NCBI GenBank assembly: GCA_964438995.1
Contig: CAYTMQ010000008.1
Location: 1 to 64,000, forward strand
From: JABMMZ01 sp964438995
GTDB taxonomy: Bacteria; Bacteroidota; Bacteroidia; NS11-12g; UBA955
Length of the DNA stretch: 64,000 bases
Direction of reading: 5' to 3'
Part shown: positions 52,580 through 61,766 of the stretch, one piece after another
Numbering within the stretch: position 1 is the first letter of the stretch
Layout: each line of letters opens with the position of its first letter
Notes under the pieces: model-generated
Database searches by the model: none
Seen by the model: the letters and a program-made list of their open reading frames with translations, nothing else
What the model was told of the DNA's origin: nothing
Position numbers and translations under genes: made by a program

Positions 52580-52961
52580 ATATTTTCTTTTTAATTAAGA
52601 CACATATTCAAACATTTCGTTGCATAAAATTAGCACATTCAATAAGGATTTTTTTTAAATCTATATTTTAAAATCATTTGAGAAAAGGTTTTGAGTGGAG
52701 AAATGGGAAATATACATACTCCTAATCTACATTAAATCACTTTTATACGTCATACATTCAAGTCAGTGAATATTTCATAGCATCACCTCACTTCTCATCT
52801 ATACATATATTCTCACATTAACAAAACAACGGTGCCAATTCAAACATCTGAGATTTGAGCGAACATTCTTTTTAAATTGCATATCACTTTTTTTACCCAT
52901 CCTTGACACAATTATTACAATTCACCGACAGAAAAGTCATTGAAAATGAGACTTCTTAATG

Positions 52962-52969
52962 TAATTTTG
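52962..52969 (+). promoter_or_regulatory. -7 promoter element (TAATTTTG)
   Basis: It matches TAnnTTTG with only 4 bp (TAGT) between it and the ATG at 52974, so the transcript should be leaderless or nearly so. Confidence 0.55.
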
Positions 52970-52973
52970 TAGT

Positions 52974-54044
52974 ATGAATACAAAACTACTAACTACAAAT
53001 TTGAGAGCCATTCTTGTAATTGGAATTTTTCTTCCTTTCTTTGGTGCTTTCGCTCAACCCGTCATTACCCTTATTGGCAATTCAACGGTTTACACTGAAG
53101 TAGGCAAGCCTTATGTGAGTCTTGGTGCTACTGCTTACGATACGATTGATGGCAACATTACTTCATCAATTACTGTAATTAGCGACGTGGAAACTTCATT
53201 TGCAGGTATATGCACTGAAACATTCTCGGTCACCAATAGTAGAAATCAGAAAAGTTCAGTTTCTAGAATTGTAATAGTTAGAAATGATTTAACACCTCCT
53301 GTGTTGACTTTAATTGGACCAGACACACTATTTATAGAAGCTTCACGGGACAACTCTAATTTCAATGATCCAGGAGCAACTGCTATAGACAATAAATCTC
53401 CATTTAATTTAACGTCGAATATTGTAGTTTATGGCAAAGTAAATACTAGAAGAGTTGGTATTTATCCTCTTACGTACTTTGTAAGAGATTTGAGTAACAA
53501 TTTCGATAGTGCTATCCGAGTTGTCATTGTTCGCGACACTAAAAAACCTGAATGGATCAATGCCACTACACCACATTATCTGCCATTTGGAAAACCATTT
53601 ATTGACTCGGTAGATATTGTAGACGCTTACGACAACAGCATCAACTTTCTTGTTCAAATTCCTGTTGGTGGGATAGTGAATGTCAACAAATCTGGCGTTT
53701 ACAATTATGTCTATATTGCTGAAGCTGACAGCTCTGGCAACGTGCCTGACACCTTGTTTATGACCTATATTGTGGGGGCTAAAGTTTCAGTAGAATCGAA
53801 TACATTCAGTCATATTAAGGTATTCCCAACCATAACCTCAGATATTTTAAACATCCAATTAACAGAGGGAACAGATGCATTAAAATTTCAAATATTTGAC
53901 ATAAATGGCAAATGCATTTCAGCAGATACTAACAATACAGGTGGTGTTTTTACAATCAATGTATCAGCATTCCCATCAGGCATGTACTTGCTTCAATTAG
54001 AAATTGCGGGTAATTTGATGGTGTATAAGTTCATAAAAGAATAA
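52974..54044 (+). CDS. Secreted DUF5011-type Ig-repeat protein with T9SS sorting domain
   Basis: The 356-residue protein has a signal peptide (AILVIGIFLPFFGAFAQ). Three Ig-like modules of the DUF5011 type follow (PVITLIGNSTVYTEVGKPYV, PPVLTLIGPDTLFIEA, then KPEWINATTPHYLPFG), each near D-G/D-N-x(n)-T. The Por tail starts at VFPTITSDILNIQL and ends MVYKFIKE. It is a surface or released adhesive-type protein exported through type IX secretion. Such modules are structural and no catalytic site is visible. Confidence 0.8.
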   Translation: MNTKLLTTNLRAILVIGIFLPFFGAFAQPVITLIGNSTVYTEVGKPYVSLGATAYDTIDGNITSSITVISDVETSFAGICTETFSVTNSRNQKSSVSRIVIVRNDLTPPVLTLIGPDTLFIEASRDNSNFNDPGATAIDNKSPFNLTSNIVVYGKVNTRRVGIYPLTYFVRDLSNNFDSAIRVVIVRDTKKPEWINATTPHYLPFGKPFIDSVDIVDAYDNSINFLVQIPVGGIVNVNKSGVYNYVYIAEADSSGNVPDTLFMTYIVGAKVSVESNTFSHIKVFPTITSDILNIQLTEGTDALKFQIFDINGKCISADTNNTGGVFTINVSAFPSGMYLLQLEIAGNLMVYKFIKE

Positions 54045-54092
54045 ATATATTTTATCTTTTAGTCAACTAATTTTACCAATTTTAACAACGAG

Positions 54093-54257
54093 TTACGTTG
54101 TATATCCACCAACAGCATATGGAAATGCCTTTTCATTTTTAGCTACCCGCGCTAATACACTAAAAACCTCTTCTCTTATAGATTGATGTAATAAATTATT
54201 CCTGTATTTAACGCAAAAAACGACATGATAAATTGTTCTATAATATGTATGCCCCAT
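54093..54257 (-). pseudogene. Remnant of an IS200-type (Y1) transposase N-terminus
   Basis: From ATG 54257 the frame reads MGHTYYRTIYHVVFCVKYRN, then HQSIREEVFSVLARVAKN and AVGG before a stop after 54 codons. This matches the start of IS200/REP-associated TnpA proteins, which normally continue with the HUH motif and the catalytic Tyr. Both are absent, so it cannot transpose. No intact copy is in the window. Confidence 0.65.
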
Positions 54258-54364
54258 AATAATTATTGTGAAATTTGACCAGGTCGGAGAATTTTCACAG
54301 AAAATTTTTAAGAATGGGAATCCGATGTTAAATTAAAATTTAAAAAAAATCAAAAAGAAAAAAA

Positions 54365-54541
54365 GAGTCCGGTATTTGATAAAATCCTTAATAGTAGGAT
54401 TCAGCCTCCGCTGGTTTCGCAACCTTCTAACGTCTTCGAAATTGCTTTCAAAAATCCCACAAGGGTAAAAAAAGCCTGGTTTTGAAGAGCGGTTAAGCCA
54501 TATTGAAAATGATGTTAATTTTTCAAATTGTAACCGGACTC
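54365..54541. repeat. 177-bp segment bounded by 9-bp inverted repeats
   Basis: GAGTCCGGT (54365-54373) is perfectly inverted at 54533-54541 (ACCGGACTC). Inside, ATCCTTAATAGTAGGAT can form a short hairpin near 54385. It lies next to the transposase remnant and before the barrel gene. It could be a MITE-like relic or a structured RNA. No gene is in 54045-54612. Confidence 0.5.
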
Positions 54542-54612
54542 AAGGGCAAAGGTAGTTATTTATCTTGATAATAAGGAATTGGAATTATACAACAAGCAAT
54601 CGCGCAATCTCC

Positions 54613-55590
54613 TTAAAAATTAGGGAAGGTACATCCCGGTCCAAAGGTATTCCGACCGAAGCTAAAACTGTATCCCAATGAAATCGCAATATAAGTTCCA
54701 TTCAAATACCTCATAGAAATATTTGGCCTAACACCCACTTCTAGTCCGTACCCCCAATGATTCGAAATACTACTGCGTTTTATCAAACCAATCTTAAAGC
54801 CAGGCTTTACTTTGTGTGCTTGAATTTGATAAACATCAGATGGCTGCTGAAAAGCATAGTGTAAGGTATTTTCATAAGAATAACTGATTGGTTTCAATAA
54901 CGCCACATAGGTCTCCAAATGTATGTCTTTGATACTTGATTCATCATCAAATATCCATTTAGAAGCGATGATATGTTTAAATTTCAAACCCAAAATAAAG
55001 TTCTTGGACACCACATTTGTACTTATTCTGGCCTCAGGCAGCAATTCTTCTCTACCTTTACTGACATTGTATAATGGCATCGTATTTCTTGAAGCATTTG
55101 TCTCTCTTAAACTGCTTATTGTAACGTGGTCGTGCCAATATTGAAACCCTACAAATGCCGCTAATACGCGTCTTTTCAACATGTTTTTTTCTACATAAGC
55201 TGAATTCTGAGTATCTAATTCTAATTGCTTTGATGTCTTTTTAATATACCCTTTTCTCTCCTTTCCTTTGTCATACAAGTGCCAATCGAGCTCGATGCTG
55301 GATTGAAAATACCTATATGGTTTAGCTTCTGGAACGAATGCTCCTTGAGTATTATTGACAACTCCATAACTTGTCTCAATTTCCATTTGTAACCAGTTTC
55401 TGAAATAGCGCGAATACCTGCATTGCGGACCAGCAGTGCCCATACCCATAGGAGCCATCATTAAATACAAGCTAAGATTAGATTTTTTCAGAATGTATGA
55501 ATCTCCTGTATATTGTCTATTGCCAAAAGAATCCGACTGATACAGCAATATCAGAATAGCAATAAACGCAGTATGTTTGTGTCGAGACAT
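54613..55590 (-). CDS. Exported, probable outer membrane beta-barrel protein
   Basis: The 325-residue protein has a signal peptide (HTAFIAILILLYQSDSFG). A beta-rich body with alternating aromatic strands follows (YFQSSIELDWHLYDK, GLEVGVRPNISMRYLNGTYI), and it ends in AISLGYSFSFGRNTFG, a strand-like C-terminal region. A barrel is likely although no family is recognised. It is divergent from the T9SS protein gene downstream. Confidence 0.55.
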   Translation of the reverse strand: MSRHKHTAFIAILILLYQSDSFGNRQYTGDSYILKKSNLSLYLMMAPMGMGTAGPQCRYSRYFRNWLQMEIETSYGVVNNTQGAFVPEAKPYRYFQSSIELDWHLYDKGKERKGYIKKTSKQLELDTQNSAYVEKNMLKRRVLAAFVGFQYWHDHVTISSLRETNASRNTMPLYNVSKGREELLPEARISTNVVSKNFILGLKFKHIIASKWIFDDESSIKDIHLETYVALLKPISYSYENTLHYAFQQPSDVYQIQAHKVKPGFKIGLIKRSSISNHWGYGLEVGVRPNISMRYLNGTYIAISLGYSFSFGRNTFGPGCTFPNF

Positions 55591-55806
55591 CGAATATCAC
55601 AGCTTTACAAATTCAAAAATAAAACAATTCTTGTGGTTTATAAATAGTCTATCAATAATTGTTTATTAGTGATAATCAAATTAATTGCAAAGAATTTAGA
55701 CTGTTATTTGATCATTATAATGAGTATGAATTAACGACATTGAAGAATTTCTAAATGAATATAAAGCAACTATTTGTATTCAAATGACATCTTACTATAA
55801 ATTACA

Positions 55807-58173
55807 ATGAAAAAAACTATTACAATTGGGATTTTAATTTTATGCTTTCAATCAGAAGTATTTGGAACTTATAATTTCGCGTTTAGTGAAATGACTTTGC
55901 AACCAAATATTGTTGGTGGCTATAGTATTAGAAAGCAAGAAAACCGAAACTCAAGTCAGAAATTTTATATTACCCAAACTAAAAATATTGCAACGAATAA
56001 AACATCGCATATTTTTAGCGTTTGGGATGGCACACAATGGAGTAATTTGAATGAATTGATTCTTTACAAAGGTGAGATGCAACTTATCACTTGGAAAGAA
56101 AGAATATTTGCTTGGGGATATACCAGTGAATTCAACTCTGTGTCTGCACCAACTGGAAAAACGATAAGATTCTTAGAATATACATCTGGTCATTGGGATA
56201 CGTTACAAGGCGGCACATTCCCTACAAACGAATTTCTTAATTTAAATGCTTATGCCACCAACAATGGATTGTATTTTAGCAATACCGATTTCAACCATAA
56301 CACATGTGAAATATTCTATTATGACATTACAAAACAATCTTTTAAAAAACTAGCGAATTGTACGTTCTTTCTGGGTGCTCCAGTGCTCATTAGAGCTGGT
56401 AAAGAAAAACTATTAGTCAGCCGCATCGACTCATTCAACAACCAAAATAACACAACATATATCACCATTAACGGAGAAAAAATCACCACGAACAAAAGTC
56501 CTGTTATCTCTTATCAATACTATTTTTCAATAGACCCAACAACAGATAGAATTTTTAGTTTTTGGTATGGATGGGGCAATAAAGATGTATCAGCGATAGA
56601 GTTAGACGATTCAATTGTAAACTATAGAAACACTGCAAACATTAAAAGTTATTACACTTTAAAAATATTTAAAGGCACTTACATTTTGCAAGATGAGCAA
56701 TTATTTACCAATAGTTATCAAACCTTATTCCAAGGTGAGAATAGATGGGGAAAATTACGGACCAACGACTATGGATATTTCAATACAACTGCTTTAGATG
56801 TTGCCTTACAAGGTATGTTTTTTGTAGATTTATCAACAAACAAAGTCATAAAAGTATTTCCAGGTGCTAAAATTTCAGGTACAACTTTTATAGACATTAA
56901 TAACAATTGTTCGTTTGATAAAGGCATTGACTCTGTTTTGAAACACATTCCAATTACATTTAAACACAAATTGTTTTCTCAACAAACTCAAACTGACAAT
57001 TTTGGAAATTATTTGTTTTTCTCTGGCCTAGGAGAAACAACCATTCATGGCCCAGTAAAATCACCATCATGCTTCAATCCTATAATTACAATTTCGAACA
57101 TAAATGACTCATACAATTTAAATTTACCTATAACTAAACCAATTAACCATAAAGTAAAAACCAAACTATTTGCCCCTCCATCATTAAGACTATTTAGCAA
57201 TTCATCAGCTAAATTAAGCATTGAAAATCAAGGTCAATTTTGCGACTCCATTTCGATACTAATTGAAATAGACCCAAGATTGCAATTTACAAAACAAAGT
57301 GATGTCTCTATCAAACGAATTTCAGGCAATAAAGCATACGCAACCATTAAAAACCTTGACTACTTTGAAACGCGTGACATTGTTTTTGAATTTAGTACAG
57401 ATTCTAATGTGTTAAGTACTCAAGACATTGTCTATTTAAAAGCAATTGCAACAAATCATTCTATGGATTTTGATACCACTGACAATTCAGATATAGTATG
57501 GAGACATATTGTTTATAGTCGGGACCCCAACTATATTACAGTTAATAAAACCACTATTCCTAAATTAACTGTCTCAGAATTGGAATATGAAATACATTTT
57601 CAAAACGAAGGAAGTGATGATGCAATTGATATATCAATTCAAGACAATTTACTACCCAATCTTAACGTTATTAACGGCATAGAAGTGACTTATTCAACAC
57701 ATCCTTACGCCTCACAATTGGTTAAAAACACTCTTACATTCAATTTCAAAAACATCCATCTTAAACCCAAAGACACCAATGAAATTTTAAGTATGGGATT
57801 TATTAGATTTAAAATTCAATCTGCAAACAATCTAATTGAAGGAGATAGCATCATCAACAAAGCCTCCATTTATTTCGACTTAAACGATGCTGTTATCACG
57901 AATTCAGCTGTAGTTCGAGTGTCATTTGACAACAATATCTCTTCATTATCGGAAGAACAAAAAATGACAACAGTTTACCCTAATCCATGCACATCTGTTT
58001 TGACTATAAATAAAAGTAATCAATCTTCTATTGAAATATATGATTCTAATGGCAAATTGTATTATAAATCTCAAGACCAAAATCATGACATTCAGTTAAA
58101 CATTGAACAGTGGAACAGTGGTATTTATTTTATAAAAAGCGGTAATGAACTTTTTAAGTTTATTAAATTGTAG
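55807..58173 (+). CDS. Large secreted T9SS protein with DUF11-like domain
   Basis: The 788-residue protein has a signal peptide (ITIGILILCFQSEVFG). Its N-terminal ~330 residues are beta-rich and may form a propeller (IFSVWDGTQWSNLNELILYK). An SdrD-B-like segment (GTTFIDINNNCSFDKGIDSV, near 360) and a DUF11-like domain (LEYEIHFQNEGSDDAIDISI, then ASIYFDLNDAVITNS) match the order of the LRR protein at 47619. The Por tail starts at VYPNPCTSVLTIN and ends LFKFIKL. It is a type IX secreted surface protein. The 216-bp region upstream holds no other gene. Confidence 0.75.
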   Translation: MKKTITIGILILCFQSEVFGTYNFAFSEMTLQPNIVGGYSIRKQENRNSSQKFYITQTKNIATNKTSHIFSVWDGTQWSNLNELILYKGEMQLITWKERIFAWGYTSEFNSVSAPTGKTIRFLEYTSGHWDTLQGGTFPTNEFLNLNAYATNNGLYFSNTDFNHNTCEIFYYDITKQSFKKLANCTFFLGAPVLIRAGKEKLLVSRIDSFNNQNNTTYITINGEKITTNKSPVISYQYYFSIDPTTDRIFSFWYGWGNKDVSAIELDDSIVNYRNTANIKSYYTLKIFKGTYILQDEQLFTNSYQTLFQGENRWGKLRTNDYGYFNTTALDVALQGMFFVDLSTNKVIKVFPGAKISGTTFIDINNNCSFDKGIDSVLKHIPITFKHKLFSQQTQTDNFGNYLFFSGLGETTIHGPVKSPSCFNPIITISNINDSYNLNLPITKPINHKVKTKLFAPPSLRLFSNSSAKLSIENQGQFCDSISILIEIDPRLQFTKQSDVSIKRISGNKAYATIKNLDYFETRDIVFEFSTDSNVLSTQDIVYLKAIATNHSMDFDTTDNSDIVWRHIVYSRDPNYITVNKTTIPKLTVSELEYEIHFQNEGSDDAIDISIQDNLLPNLNVINGIEVTYSTHPYASQLVKNTLTFNFKNIHLKPKDTNEILSMGFIRFKIQSANNLIEGDSIINKASIYFDLNDAVITNSAVVRVSFDNNISSLSEEQKMTTVYPNPCTSVLTINKSNQSSIEIYDSNGKLYYKSQDQNHDIQLNIEQWNSGIYFIKSGNELFKFIKL

Positions 58174-58279
58174 TTTCTCACTTCATTAATTCAATCAAAG
58201 CGCCAATAGTATGAATATGAATTTCGTTTTAATGATTCTATAGAAATATTACAAATACTTAAAATCAAACCTCCTACTC

Positions 58280-59149
58280 ATGAAATTTACGTTTACTTTC
58301 ACTTTAACATTATTGTCTTTCCAATTACCGGCTCAATATCTAGATACCTCATTAAAATACAGAACTGCTATAACCTATCTAAGTCCGAATATAAATTATA
58401 TCCCATACTATTATGGAATTGCTTTAGATTCTATCAACAACGACACACAATTTTACCATACCAAAGATTTAACGTTTAAAGGTGCATTAATCGACAGTAT
58501 GCGCATTAAATACATCAATGGAAAAATATGGACTAATTTGTTCAACTATAATGACAGAAACGCGTTTCAGCTCATGTATGATTTCAATAGAAAGCAAGGC
58601 GAAAAAATCAGATTTTCTGCAAGCTTCTTTGTAGAAGATAGTGCCTACATTGATAGTGTTCGTTCAATTCAACTCAATAATAAAAAGTATACTGCTCAGT
58701 ATTTGAGCAATGGTCATATATTGGTTGATTCTTTGGGTAGCTTAAGAAATGGATTGATTATTAAAAACTGGGGATTTGAACAGCAGTATGATCTGATTAT
58801 GCTGTGTAAGAATGATGAACTTTTATATTGGCGCGACCATGATTTAGTGAAGAGCGGTCAAAACACCTGTTATCCAGAATTGTTTCCTACACGAATTGAT
58901 GTACTTAAAAATACAGCTTTTACAATTTCTCCTAATCCTTGTACAAATTCATTTATTATTCATTCAATAAGTCACCCTCAAGCTTATTACGTTATTTACA
59001 ATTCAATTGGAAAGAAAATAAGACAAAACATGCTTAATTTACCAATTTCAGAAGAAAATATTGAAGACTTATCCACTGGAGTTTATTTTCTCAAAATATA
59101 CATCAATAGCACTGTCTATTCGGAGAAGTTGATTGTTAATAGGGAATAA
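58280..59149 (+). CDS. Small secreted T9SS protein
   Basis: The 289-residue protein begins with a signal peptide (TFTLTLLSFQLPAQ), followed by ~190 beta-rich residues without a recognised domain. A Por tail follows (ISPNPCTNSFIIHS to GVYFLKIYINSTVYSEKLIV). It should be exported by the type IX system. Its neighbours on both sides are similar secreted proteins, suggesting a surface-protein cluster. Function unknown. Confidence 0.7.
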   Translation: MKFTFTFTLTLLSFQLPAQYLDTSLKYRTAITYLSPNINYIPYYYGIALDSINNDTQFYHTKDLTFKGALIDSMRIKYINGKIWTNLFNYNDRNAFQLMYDFNRKQGEKIRFSASFFVEDSAYIDSVRSIQLNNKKYTAQYLSNGHILVDSLGSLRNGLIIKNWGFEQQYDLIMLCKNDELLYWRDHDLVKSGQNTCYPELFPTRIDVLKNTAFTISPNPCTNSFIIHSISHPQAYYVIYNSIGKKIRQNMLNLPISEENIEDLSTGVYFLKIYINSTVYSEKLIVNRE

Positions 59150-59200
59150 AACGGCAAAATTGCAATTCTTATTATTTACTTTAAATTTCAAAAAATATTA

Positions 59201-59208
59201 TACTTTTG
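59201..59208 (+). promoter_or_regulatory. -7 promoter element (TACTTTTG)
   Basis: It matches TAnnTTTG, with 4 bp (AAGT) before the ATG at 59213. The spacing is identical to that at 52962, indicating a near-leaderless transcript. Confidence 0.55.
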
Positions 59209-59212
59209 AAGT

Positions 59213-60814
59213 ATGAAAAAACTACTATTACTAATTCTAATATCATTTACAATTCAAATATCAAAGGCTGAAAAAGCTCCAATTATTAAAAGTCAGAAAA
59301 TAAAATTCGGAAGGAGTTGTCCTGTTTCAAAAAAACCATTTGTTTTCGAAGACAATAAGTTTACATATTTTGCAGACGCAGCATACAGACACCAGGGCAA
59401 TAGACTAGTATTTAACCTAGCTAGACTTGACAAAAGTCTAAAAGTAAAAGGTAAAATAAAAATCAAATATCCAAACAATGAGAATATTCAAAATGCTGGA
59501 TTTAGACATTTAAAAACATCAAACATCTTGTGTTTTTATTACGTTCAACATTCAGAAGAAAGTTCTAAAATTTATTGTCAAAAAATTAATTTAAATACCT
59601 TTAAAAAAATCAGTTCCCCAAAAATGATTATTAATTTCAAAAGTAAGGATGAAGATTATAAACGAAAACCTGAATGCTATAGTTCTCCTAATGGCAAATA
59701 TACTCTCATCGCTTTCAGAGGAATTAAAACCCAAGCACAGTATCTATTTGATGAAAATGAAAACTTAATTTATCAAAAAGATTATAATTTATTGGGGGCC
59801 AATTTATCTGTAACAAACAAAGGTTGGGTAATAGGTATTATAGATAATTTTAAAACGTTTTCATTGTTTAAATTAACTGAACCAGAAAATTACAATAACT
59901 TTAGTATCATAAGTATGGATTTGAATGGAGAAATCAATCAAGAGAATTACAAGCCAAATACTAATCCATATTACAAAAGCCGCACTTGGAACTCAACTGT
60001 TATGCGTTCAAATTTTGTAGTTCAATCATTTAATTCTACCAATCAATGCAGTTACAAATTTGTTGTAAAGGATAACTTCATGTATTTTGTCTCATTTTTC
60101 TCAAATGATAAAACAGGATACTCAGGCACAAACAAATCGAATCTTTCAAAAGGCATTTATATTGAAAAATTAGGAATTGAAGACACTTTTGCATTATTAA
60201 ATCAGAAAAGTTATTTTTTTACTAAAAAACAAACCAACGAAGTTCTCAATCAAATTTTCTCGGCAAAAGAAGAGACACAAGCACAACGTATAAAAGAATT
60301 TCAAAATCTCTCAAAAGAAGGCGTAGCAAACACCCCTTGCATATATATTGATGATGTATATATAGACAACAATGACAACATATCTGTTTTTGGCAGTACT
60401 TATACGAATTTTGACGAAAACATTTATGTCGATCCTAAAGAAGAACCTGCGTCAAATAAAACGAACTCATCTACAAAATATTTTGAATACAACCGCAGAA
60501 ACTATCACTTTTTTAGAATTGATAATATTAACGGATTGAATGAAAATGTTGGTACTGCCACAATGAATTTTCATGAAAACATGTTTTTAGATAACAGTGG
60601 ATTTGCCAAAACTCAAGACCCAAATTCTTACACTGTTAAAAACAGATACACAAATTTGAACTTAGAACTTGGTAAAGTTGAACATGACCACTCAAAAACA
60701 CGTTTACAATTTCAAATAGAAGACTTTTATTTTCATTCTTCATCTGGACAATTGTATGGCGTCAATACAAAAAACTTAGATGTTAATGCACATTTATATC
60801 GCCTTGGTTATTAA
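59213..60814 (+). CDS. Secreted or periplasmic protein of unknown function
   Basis: The 533-residue protein has a signal peptide (LLLLILISFTIQISKA) and a beta-rich body with many Asn/Lys/Tyr residues (TYFADAAYRHQGNRLVFNLA). It may form a beta-propeller. It has no Por tail (ends NAHLYRLGY), so it is probably periplasmic or outer-membrane associated rather than type IX secreted. No family is recognised. The 109 bp after the stop contain no gene. Confidence 0.6.
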   Translation: MKKLLLLILISFTIQISKAEKAPIIKSQKIKFGRSCPVSKKPFVFEDNKFTYFADAAYRHQGNRLVFNLARLDKSLKVKGKIKIKYPNNENIQNAGFRHLKTSNILCFYYVQHSEESSKIYCQKINLNTFKKISSPKMIINFKSKDEDYKRKPECYSSPNGKYTLIAFRGIKTQAQYLFDENENLIYQKDYNLLGANLSVTNKGWVIGIIDNFKTFSLFKLTEPENYNNFSIISMDLNGEINQENYKPNTNPYYKSRTWNSTVMRSNFVVQSFNSTNQCSYKFVVKDNFMYFVSFFSNDKTGYSGTNKSNLSKGIYIEKLGIEDTFALLNQKSYFFTKKQTNEVLNQIFSAKEETQAQRIKEFQNLSKEGVANTPCIYIDDVYIDNNDNISVFGSTYTNFDENIYVDPKEEPASNKTNSSTKYFEYNRRNYHFFRIDNINGLNENVGTATMNFHENMFLDNSGFAKTQDPNSYTVKNRYTNLNLELGKVEHDHSKTRLQFQIEDFYFHSSSGQLYGVNTKNLDVNAHLYRLGY

Positions 60815-60924
60815 ATATAGAATTCCAAAGCAGCTAGTCTCCTACAAAATTATTGCACTCTTTATTAAATATTAGAATGTTATTATGATATTTTTTAAAA
60901 AAATTCTAATGTAGCTGCCCATCA

Positions 60925-61258
60925 TTTTGACTTCCAGCCACCCATGTTAGATTCCTCACAATGGCGCGGGATGTCCGTTACGCTCCCATTTGACTTTTGA
61001 CTTTTGACTTTTGACTTTTTTACTCATCTCGGGCACAGCCCTTCAACCTACAAGAAAAATTACAAACAATTTTCAATTTTAAAATCCCCAAAATCAAAAA
61101 ATCAAAAAATTATAAAATCATAAAATTTAAAATTATGTCTCGGGTACACCCCTTCAACCTACAAGAAAAATTGCAATTAATGGCAGCGTCAGCCCACTAA
61201 ATCCTAAATCCTATTTCCTAAATCCTATTTCCTAAATCCTATTGCCTATTCCCTATTC
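60925..61258. repeat. Dispersed intergenic repeat, copy 3 (longest)
   Basis: It contains GCGCGGGATGTCCGTTACGC, then four TTTGACT heptamers (about 60990-61018), two copies of GGGYACASCCCTTCAACC plus CTACAAGAAAAATT, an AAATCA/AATTATAAAATCA tract, GTCAGCCCACTAAATCC and AATCCTATTTCCTA units. Modules match those at 8-170 and 1371-1460. It ends in CCTATTCCC copies that overlap the last codons of the next gene. Confidence 0.8.
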
Positions 61259-61465
61259 CCTTTCCTCCTCCCCATCAATCACATCAGGCTCTTTTTTGCT
61301 CATGCGATAGGCCTTTAACCAATGAAAAAATTTTTCTACTAATAATATCAGGACGATGAGAACAATTGTAATAGAAAGCAATTTTTCACCATCAGCAATA
61401 CCTGCTGTACCCGCGTATAGTGCGTGTGTGCTACACAACAACACTAAAAAAATTAAGTGTTTCAT
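61253..61465 (-). CDS. Small exported single-TM protein
   Basis: The 70-residue protein has a signal peptide (HLIFLVLLCSTHALYAG), then a second hydrophobic segment (SITIVLIVLILLVEKFFHWL) and an acidic tail (EPDVIDGEEERE). It is probably a small inner membrane protein. The function is unknown. Its stop codon lies within repeat-like CCTATTCCC units, so the tail may have been altered by repeat growth. Confidence 0.55.
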   Translation of the reverse strand: MKHLIFLVLLCSTHALYAGTAGIADGEKLLSITIVLIVLILLVEKFFHWLKAYRMSKKEPDVIDGEEERE

Positions 61466-61507
61466 AAGCGGTTTTTATATCGAATATACAACTTTCTATC
61501 TCAAAAA

Positions 61508-61534
61508 AAAACCTCTGCGTTTTGGACAGAGGTT
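61508..61534 (-). terminator. Rho-independent terminator downstream of the DEAD-box unit
   Basis: The arms AAACCTCTG/CAGAGGTTT are followed on the minus strand by a long T-run, just after the stop of the 66-residue gene at 61557. Confidence 0.75.
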
Positions 61535-61556
61535 TTATCTATTATATGATGATAGT

Positions 61557-61757
61557 TTAATGTTCGATTTTTTCAGATGCAGAGTCATCAACTCTGTATT
61601 CTTCTGAAGTTAGAGTATTAGCTGACACCAACATTTCTTCGAATGTGGCTTTAGGCTGATTTTTTTTATCCAACTTGCGTTCAAATTTTTCGTCGCGCTT
61701 CTTCTTCTTCTTTGATTCTAAATTCTTTTTGTTAAAACTTGCTTTCGATTTTGCCAT
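61557..61757 (-). CDS. Small lysine-rich protein linked to the DEAD-box helicase
   Basis: The 66-residue protein (MAKSKASFNKKNLESKKKKK) is strongly basic in its first half and acidic at the end (DDSASEKIEH). Similar lysine-rich small proteins lie beside cold-shock genes in Bacteroidota. It starts 10 bp after the RNA helicase gene in the same direction, so it is co-transcribed and may bind RNA. A terminator follows. Confidence 0.65.
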   Translation of the reverse strand: MAKSKASFNKKNLESKKKKKRDEKFERKLDKKNQPKATFEEMLVSANTLTSEEYRVDDSASEKIEH

Positions 61758-61766
61758 ACTGTTTTT

